Below are positions 59,538 to 64,000 of a stretch of DNA of 64,000 nucleotides, piece by piece. The position numbers and the translations under genes were made by a program. Every line of letters starts with the position of its first letter. Positions within the stretch are counted from its first letter, which is position 1. This stretch comes from an uncultured Bacillota bacterium (GTDB lineage: Bacteria > Bacillota_I > Bacilli_A > RFN20 > CAG-826). The notes under the pieces are model-generated. The model was not told the origin of the DNA. It saw nothing but the letters and a program-made list of their open reading frames with translations, and searched no databases. The stretch covers positions 368,887 through 432,886 of the forward strand of contig CASEPN010000001.1 in NCBI GenBank assembly GCA_949289845.1, in the 5' to 3' direction.

Positions 59538-60806
59538 CTAGCTCACGTAGTCGAAGCGGAACGAGAGGAGCCTCACCTCGTCCCCGTCCTGGATCCCCAT
59601 CTCGCGGAGCTTCCTCTCCACCCCGATCTTCTCGAGGTAGCGGAAAAGCGAAGCGAGCCCCTGGTCGGTCGTGAGGTTCCATTCCCTGGCCTTCTCCTCG
59701 GGGCCTTTCCCAGAAATCCGGAAGATCCCGGGGGATTCGCGGGCGATTTCGAAGAGGGGCTCTTCCTTTTCCAAGGAAAACACCATCCAGGCCTCGCTCT
59801 CCTCCCCCTTGAGAGGGAAGCGCGGGGCGTCCTTGAGGAGGGCGACGGATTCCTGGAGGATCTCCTCGAAGCCCGTCCTCTCGAAGCTTGAGAGAGGGAA
59901 GACCTTCTTCCCGAGGGCCTTCTCAAAGGAAGAGAGCCGTTCCCCGGCCCCTTCCATGTCCATCTTGCTCGCGACGACGACCTCGGGCCTTTCCTCGAGC
60001 CTGGCCCCGTAGCCGACGAGCTCCTTCCTAATGCTTTCGTAAGCCTCCAGGGGATCCCGCTCCCCGTCCATCGCGACGAGGTGGACGATGAGGCGGCAGC
60101 GCTCGATGTGCCTTAGGAAGCTGATCCCGAGGCCCCGTCCTTCGCTCGCCCCCTCGATGAGGCCGGGCATGTCGGCGATCACGTACCTCTTGTAATCCTC
60201 CCCGACGAACGTCCCGAGGTTCGGGCTGATCGTCGTGAAGGGGTAGTCCCCCGTCATCGCCCTGGCGTTCGTCACAAGGTTAAGGAAGCTCGTCTTGCCC
60301 GCGTTCGGGAAGCCCACGAGGGCGATGTCCGCGGCAAGCTTCAGCTCGAGGCGGAGCCGCATCCTCTCCCCTTCCCGCCCGTTCTGGGCGATGCGGGGGA
60401 TCCTTCTCCTGGAGCTCTTGAAGGAGGCGTTCCCCCTTCCTCCCCTGCCCCCCTCGGCGATGAGGGCCTTCGCCCCGGGCTCGTCGAGGTCGGCGATGAG
60501 GCGCATGTCCTCCTCGCGATAGACGGAAGTGCCCACGGGAACCTTGACGATGACGTCCTCCCCGTCCTTCCCGTGCATGAGGGTCTTCCTGCCCTTGCCT
60601 CCGTCCGGGGCGATGAAGACGCGCGAGTGCTTGAAGGCGAAAAGGCTGTTCACGTCCTCGGCGGCGAGGAAGTAGATGGACCCCCCTCGTCCCCCGTTCC
60701 CGCCGTCGGGACCGCCGAACTCGGTGTTCTTGTCGTGGAGGAAGCTGATGGCCCCGTCGCCCCCCTTCCCCGCCCGGACCTCGACTGTCGCCCGGTCGAT
60801 CAGCAT
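59538..60806 (-). CDS. obgE: GTPase ObgE/CgtA
   Basis: Essential GTPase of 50S maturation. N-terminal glycine-rich Obg fold (AGKGGDGAISF, GGPDGGNGGRGGSIYF), G domain with G1 GFPNAGKTS, G3 DMPGLIEGAS and G4 SKMD, then a C-terminal OCT domain with DGDEVRLLSFRFDYV. 422 aa. It overlaps the end of the glycosyltransferase gene by 7 bp, so the two are coupled. Confidence 0.96.
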   Translation of the reverse strand: MLIDRATVEVRAGKGGDGAISFLHDKNTEFGGPDGGNGGRGGSIYFLAAEDVNSLFAFKHSRVFIAPDGGKGRKTLMHGKDGEDVIVKVPVGTSVYREEDMRLIADLDEPGAKALIAEGGRGGRGNASFKSSRRRIPRIAQNGREGERMRLRLELKLAADIALVGFPNAGKTSFLNLVTNARAMTGDYPFTTISPNLGTFVGEDYKRYVIADMPGLIEGASEGRGLGISFLRHIERCRLIVHLVAMDGERDPLEAYESIRKELVGYGARLEERPEVVVASKMDMEGAGERLSSFEKALGKKVFPLSSFERTGFEEILQESVALLKDAPRFPLKGEESEAWMVFSLEKEEPLFEIARESPGIFRISGKGPEEKAREWNLTTDQGLASLFRYLEKIGVERKLREMGIQDGDEVRLLSFRFDYVS

Positions 60807-61555
60807 CCGAGCCCCTCCTTCTCCTCATCCGTCAGGAGGTAGGAGTCCTTATGTTTCCTGATCTCGAGGAGCTCCTTCAGGAAGTTCCAGGAGGAGCGGA
60901 ACGCCCCCTTGACGGTGCTGTCCGGGTCGTCGGTCCAGCGGACGGGGACTTCGAGCACCGGGATATCGTTCTTCTGGAGCATGTAGAGGTACTCGCTATC
61001 GAAGGCGAACCCGTCGATCCTCTGGCGGGAGGCCAGGAGAAGGGCGATGTCCCTCCTTATGAGCTTATAGCCGCACTGCATGTCCTCGATGCCCTTGATT
61101 CCGAGGAGCGCGCGGATGAGGAGGCGCGAGCCCTTCCCCATGAGCCTCCGGAGGAAGCCCTGGGGCACGGGGAGCTCCGCCCCTTCCTTGTAGCGCGAGG
61201 CGATGATCACGGGGTATTCGTCGATATAGGGGCGGAACTTCGTGAAGCTCTCCAGATCCGTCGCGAGGTCCGCGTCCATGAAGAGGACGTAGTCCCCTCT
61301 CGCCTCCTCGATGAGCCTCCTCACGTTATGGCCCTTCCCCTTCTTGCTTTCGTAAGGAAGGAGATGGAAATGGTCGGGGAGCATCCGCATGCCCCCTTCC
61401 ATCGCCCGGCGGTTGACCTCGTCCGACCCGTCCATGCATATGAGGACCTCGTAGTCGACCCCGCATCCCTCGAAGTAGCGCCACAAGGGGCCCTTGAGGT
61501 TCTTGAGGGTCTTCTCCGACTGGTCTTTCGTAGGAATGAGCACGCTGAGGAACAT
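60800..61555 (-). CDS. GT2 glycosyltransferase (ALG5/DPM1-like)
   Basis: 251 residues, GT-A fold: SVLIPTKDQSEKTL, KGKGHNVRRLIEEARGDYVL, the DxD metal site FMDADLATD, then AFDSEYLYMLQ and VPVRWTDDPDSTVK. Closest in design to dolichyl/undecaprenyl-phosphate sugar transferases; no membrane helix is evident, so it would act at the inner face of the membrane. TATAAT ends 8 nt before the ATG. Coupled to obgE. Confidence 0.82.
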   Translation of the reverse strand: MFLSVLIPTKDQSEKTLKNLKGPLWRYFEGCGVDYEVLICMDGSDEVNRRAMEGGMRMLPDHFHLLPYESKKGKGHNVRRLIEEARGDYVLFMDADLATDLESFTKFRPYIDEYPVIIASRYKEGAELPVPQGFLRRLMGKGSRLLIRALLGIKGIEDMQCGYKLIRRDIALLLASRQRIDGFAFDSEYLYMLQKNDIPVLEVPVRWTDDPDSTVKGAFRSSWNFLKELLEIRKHKDSYLLTDEEKEGLGC

Positions 61556-61563
61556 ACGGGGAA

Positions 61564-61569
61564 ATTATA
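61564..61569 (-). promoter_or_regulatory. -10 box of the glycosyltransferase-obgE operon; near-leaderless
   Basis: Minus-strand TATAAT ends 8 nt before ATG 61555; no ribosome-binding site. Confidence 0.65.
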
Positions 61570-61602
61570 GGAATTCCCCCCGAAGAAGGAAGGGGAAGGA
61601 AA

Positions 61603-61628
61603 AGGCGCCCTCCCTCGGGAGAGCGCCT
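61603..61628 (-). terminator. terminator of the amylase gene
   Basis: GGCGC-TCTCCC pairs with GGGAGGGCGCC, followed by TTTTCCTT on the minus strand, directly after the amylase stop. Confidence 0.7.
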
Positions 61629-61634
61629 GGCCCC

Positions 61635-64000
61635 CTAGCGGCGGACGACGACGGCCGAGAGGGGCGGGAGCGTCTTCTCGCTCGCCCCTCCATAGGAGAG
61701 GACGCATTCGCCCTCCAGGGCGATCACGTCCCACTTCGCCGTGGGATGGAAGTTGATGACGACCTCGTAGGTCTCCTCCCCGAGCGTCCTCAGGAAGTGG
61801 AGGACGTAGGGCGCGGGCTGGGTGCCGCCGGAAGGAAGCTGGACGTCCCAGCCGACGGGGACGTAGTTCCCGTGGGTGAGGGTCGCGCTCGATGCCTTGA
61901 GCCGCATCGCGTCGCGATAGGCCTTCCAGGTGGACGAGGTTTCCCTTTCCTCGACGCTCGGGACGAGGGAGGAAGCGTTCAGCTCGTCCATCCGGACGCT
62001 CTTCCCGTAGGAGCCGGTGACGCCGTAGCCCGTCGTCATCGACCCGTCCCCTGGCTCTCCCCCCTGGACCCACTTCATCGGCTGGCGGTAGCTGAGGTCG
62101 CTGTAGTCGCTCTGGGAGGTCGCCCCTTCCCCGTAGTTCCCGCTCATCCCGAGCTCGTCCCCGTAGTAGACCCAGGTTAGCCCAGGGAGCATGAGCTCGG
62201 CGATCGCGACGAGGGTCGCGGAGGGAAGGTAGGTCCCGTAGGTCTCCTCGGTGAGCCGCCCTTGCTCGCTGATGTCGCTGTTGCCGCCGCCCCTGGTCCC
62301 GGCGATGCGGTTCACCAGGCGCGAGATGTCGTGGTTGGAGGTGAAGGAGCCGCCGATGAAGGTGTAGCCGTCACCGGCCTCCTTGCCCCCCGAGCGGTAG
62401 CGCTCGTAGGCCTCGTAGACGGACTTGATGTCCCAGCCTCCGCCGTATTGGATCGCGCAGCCTTCCCCCGTGTTCCCGGCAAGGCCCTTGTTCGGGTCGG
62501 TGTCGCCCGCGGCGCTATAGCCGCTCCCGGAGGAGTAGGCCCCGCCCCAGTTGGCCACGGCCCCTCCGACCTCGCCGTTCCTGAGGGCGTGCGCGGCCCC
62601 GTTCGTCAGGTTGTAGTACGTATAGAAGTCAAACATCGAGTCGAAGCCCTCGTAGAAGGGGGCGACGTGGTAGGCGTGGCCGTCGAAGTTCTCGCCGACG
62701 AAGAAGCAGTCGGGGTGGGTCTTCTTCACCTCCCCGATGAGGTACTGCCAGAAGTGGAGGTTCTTCGTGAGGTTGCTCGAGTAGTCCTGGATCCTCCCGG
62801 TCTCGGGGTTCGTGCTGACGTCGAGGATGATGGTGTCCTCGGGGTCCCGCTCGACCTCGTCGTCCATGAAGATGTGCTTGACCGCGTCGATGCGGAAGCC
62901 GTCGACCCCGATCTCGCACCACTGGCGGGCCATGGTCACGACCGCCTCCCTCGTCGCCACGTAGCTGTAGTTCAGCTCCGGCATCCCCGAGCCGAACTTC
63001 GCGTAGTAGCTGTAGGGGTGGTCCCCGTAGGGATACCAGAAGCGCTCCTCGCTGATGTGCTCGGGATCCGTCTCGTGGTTCCCCCACTGGTAGAAGCCGC
63101 GGTAGTCCTCCGAGAGCTGGGCGCTATCGAGGAACCAGACGTTCCCCTTGGAGGTGTGGTTGATGACGAGGTCCATCACGACGGCCATCCCGCGGGAATG
63201 GGCCTCCTCGAGAAGGTCCTTGTAGTCCTCCATCGCCGAGGAAGCCGTCACGAGGCCGTTCTCGCAGTTGGGGGAAGCCTTACTCCCGAACTTCGGGTCG
63301 ACCTGGGTGTAGTCGCTGATGTCGTAGCCGTGGTAGCTGTCCGAGAGCTGGATGGGGGTGAGCCAGAGCACCTCGACCCCGAGCTCCTCGAGGTAGTCGA
63401 GCTTGCTCGTTATGCCGTAGATGTCCCCGAAGCCGTCCCCGTCGGAGTCGGCGAAGCTCGATACCATGATCTGGTAGCCGACCCCCGCCCCGGAGGAAAG
63501 TGTTCCTTCCGAGGAAGCCCCCTCCCCCTTGAGGAAGAGAGGCGAGGTCGCGGGGCGCTCGACCGTCTCCGTCCAGTCGACGTCGCTATATTTCTCGTTC
63601 CCGTAGGTGACGTTCGTCCCGTCGTCATCGGCGAAGGGGTCCTCCACGTCCGCGTGCGGGCGGGCGGAGGGCTTCTCCACCGCGTCCTGGACGAGGAAGG
63701 CGTGGTAGCTCGTCGAGCCGTCCTTGTTCTCGAGGGCCATGTCCTCGAGGAGGAAGCTCTGGTCGCCCCCGTCGTTCCGCCAGAAGCCGGAGCCCTCCGT
63801 CCTCGTCTTGCTCTCGACGATCTGGACGCCGATCTTCTCGGCGGGCTCGCCCTCGGCCATGTAGGAGACGGGAACCCCGCCGATCGACTTGCTTCCGCTG
63901 TTCCAGCCCCCGTCGTAGGAGCCCCCGAGGTCGATCTCGACGTAGGCGCCGCCGTAGGCGTCGATCCTTGCGTTCCCGGAGGCGCTCAGCTTGTCCCCCG
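61635..64000 (-). CDS. large GH13 alpha-amylase-family glycosidase (5' end outside window)
   Basis: The frame is open past the window end, giving at least 788 residues. The first part (to about residue 165) is beta-rich, probably a carbohydrate-binding module (YGGAYVEIDLGGSYDGGW). The GH13 barrel follows with region I DLVINHTS, region II GFRIDAVKH (nucleophile Asp), region III FVGENFD (acid/base Glu) and region IV FTSNHD. A small beta-sandwich domain C ends it (KTLPPLSAVVVRR). Likely secreted starch or maltodextrin hydrolase; signal peptide not in view. Confidence 0.9.
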   Translation of the reverse strand, partial: GDKLSASGNARIDAYGGAYVEIDLGGSYDGGWNSGSKSIGGVPVSYMAEGEPAEKIGVQIVESKTRTEGSGFWRNDGGDQSFLLEDMALENKDGSTSYHAFLVQDAVEKPSARPHADVEDPFADDDGTNVTYGNEKYSDVDWTETVERPATSPLFLKGEGASSEGTLSSGAGVGYQIMVSSFADSDGDGFGDIYGITSKLDYLEELGVEVLWLTPIQLSDSYHGYDISDYTQVDPKFGSKASPNCENGLVTASSAMEDYKDLLEEAHSRGMAVVMDLVINHTSKGNVWFLDSAQLSEDYRGFYQWGNHETDPEHISEERFWYPYGDHPYSYYAKFGSGMPELNYSYVATREAVVTMARQWCEIGVDGFRIDAVKHIFMDDEVERDPEDTIILDVSTNPETGRIQDYSSNLTKNLHFWQYLIGEVKKTHPDCFFVGENFDGHAYHVAPFYEGFDSMFDFYTYYNLTNGAAHALRNGEVGGAVANWGGAYSSGSGYSAAGDTDPNKGLAGNTGEGCAIQYGGGWDIKSVYEAYERYRSGGKEAGDGYTFIGGSFTSNHDISRLVNRIAGTRGGGNSDISEQGRLTEETYGTYLPSATLVAIAELMLPGLTWVYYGDELGMSGNYGEGATSQSDYSDLSYRQPMKWVQGGEPGDGSMTTGYGVTGSYGKSVRMDELNASSLVPSVEERETSSTWKAYRDAMRLKASSATLTHGNYVPVGWDVQLPSGGTQPAPYVLHFLRTLGEETYEVVINFHPTAKWDVIALEGECVLSYGGASEKTLPPLSAVVVRR

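Noticed and set aside
1-64000. tRNA, rRNA or riboswitch genes
   Set aside because: No cloverleaf, GGTTCGAATCC-type T-arm or known riboswitch core was recognised by eye; a covariance search was not possible.

Overview
The window is a GC-rich bacterial chromosome segment in which almost every base is coding. Gene content and order are those of Bacillota: ybeY-cdd-era-recO-glyS-dnaG-rpoD-trmK-nif3, then ispH/cshB/nfo/ispG; plsY-parE-parC; yqeG-yqeH-nadD-yqeK-rsfS; yqhY-nusB-xseA-xseB-dxs; and relA-hisS-aspS. A fused NadD-YqeK, a Bacilli-type dif-like site and the loss of several usual operon members (dgkA, folD, ispA) point to an uncultured, probably host-associated lineage near Erysipelotrichia/Mollicutes within Bacilli. 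That placement is inference. Arginine is very often AGG, and long antisense shadow ORFs are common.

Layout. 1-27.9 kb: mostly rightward housekeeping genes for ribosome maturation, tRNA charging and modification, DNA replication initiation (DnaG), the main sigma factor, MEP isoprenoid enzymes, L33, EF-P, PlsY, topoisomerase IV and 30S/50S assembly factors. 27.9-29.1 kb: an AT-rich island with a dif-like XerC/D site, a consensus DnaA box and phased CTAGTAG elements, followed by a truncated Schlafen/AlbA_2-type regulator. 29.1-50.9 kb: leftward genes for an incomplete ABC importer, DeoB, XerD, Pol IV, DXS, Exo VII, NusB, Asp23-family YqhY, transketolase, AspRS, HisRS, Rel, RecJ and SecDF. 51.0-57.9 kb: an accessory block with a tandemly duplicated pair of genes, a secreted papain/C39-like cysteine-peptidase lipoprotein and a small membrane-anchored partner, separated by decayed IS30 transposases, plus a third and a ruined fourth copy of the partner. 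57.9-64 kb: RuvAB, ObgE, a GT2 glycosyltransferase and a large secreted GH13 amylase cut by the window end.

Gene direction switches at about 28 kb so that both halves point toward the dif-like site. This is what a replication terminus looks like, and the tyrosine recombinase gene lies 5 kb away.

Regulation. Many operon-leading genes lack a Shine-Dalgarno and carry a -10 box (often TGn-extended) ending only 5-9 nt before the start codon, so they should produce leaderless mRNAs. Internal operon genes use stop/start overlaps, and a minority use ordinary leaders with GGAG. I saw no rRNA, tRNA, CRISPR array or riboswitch.
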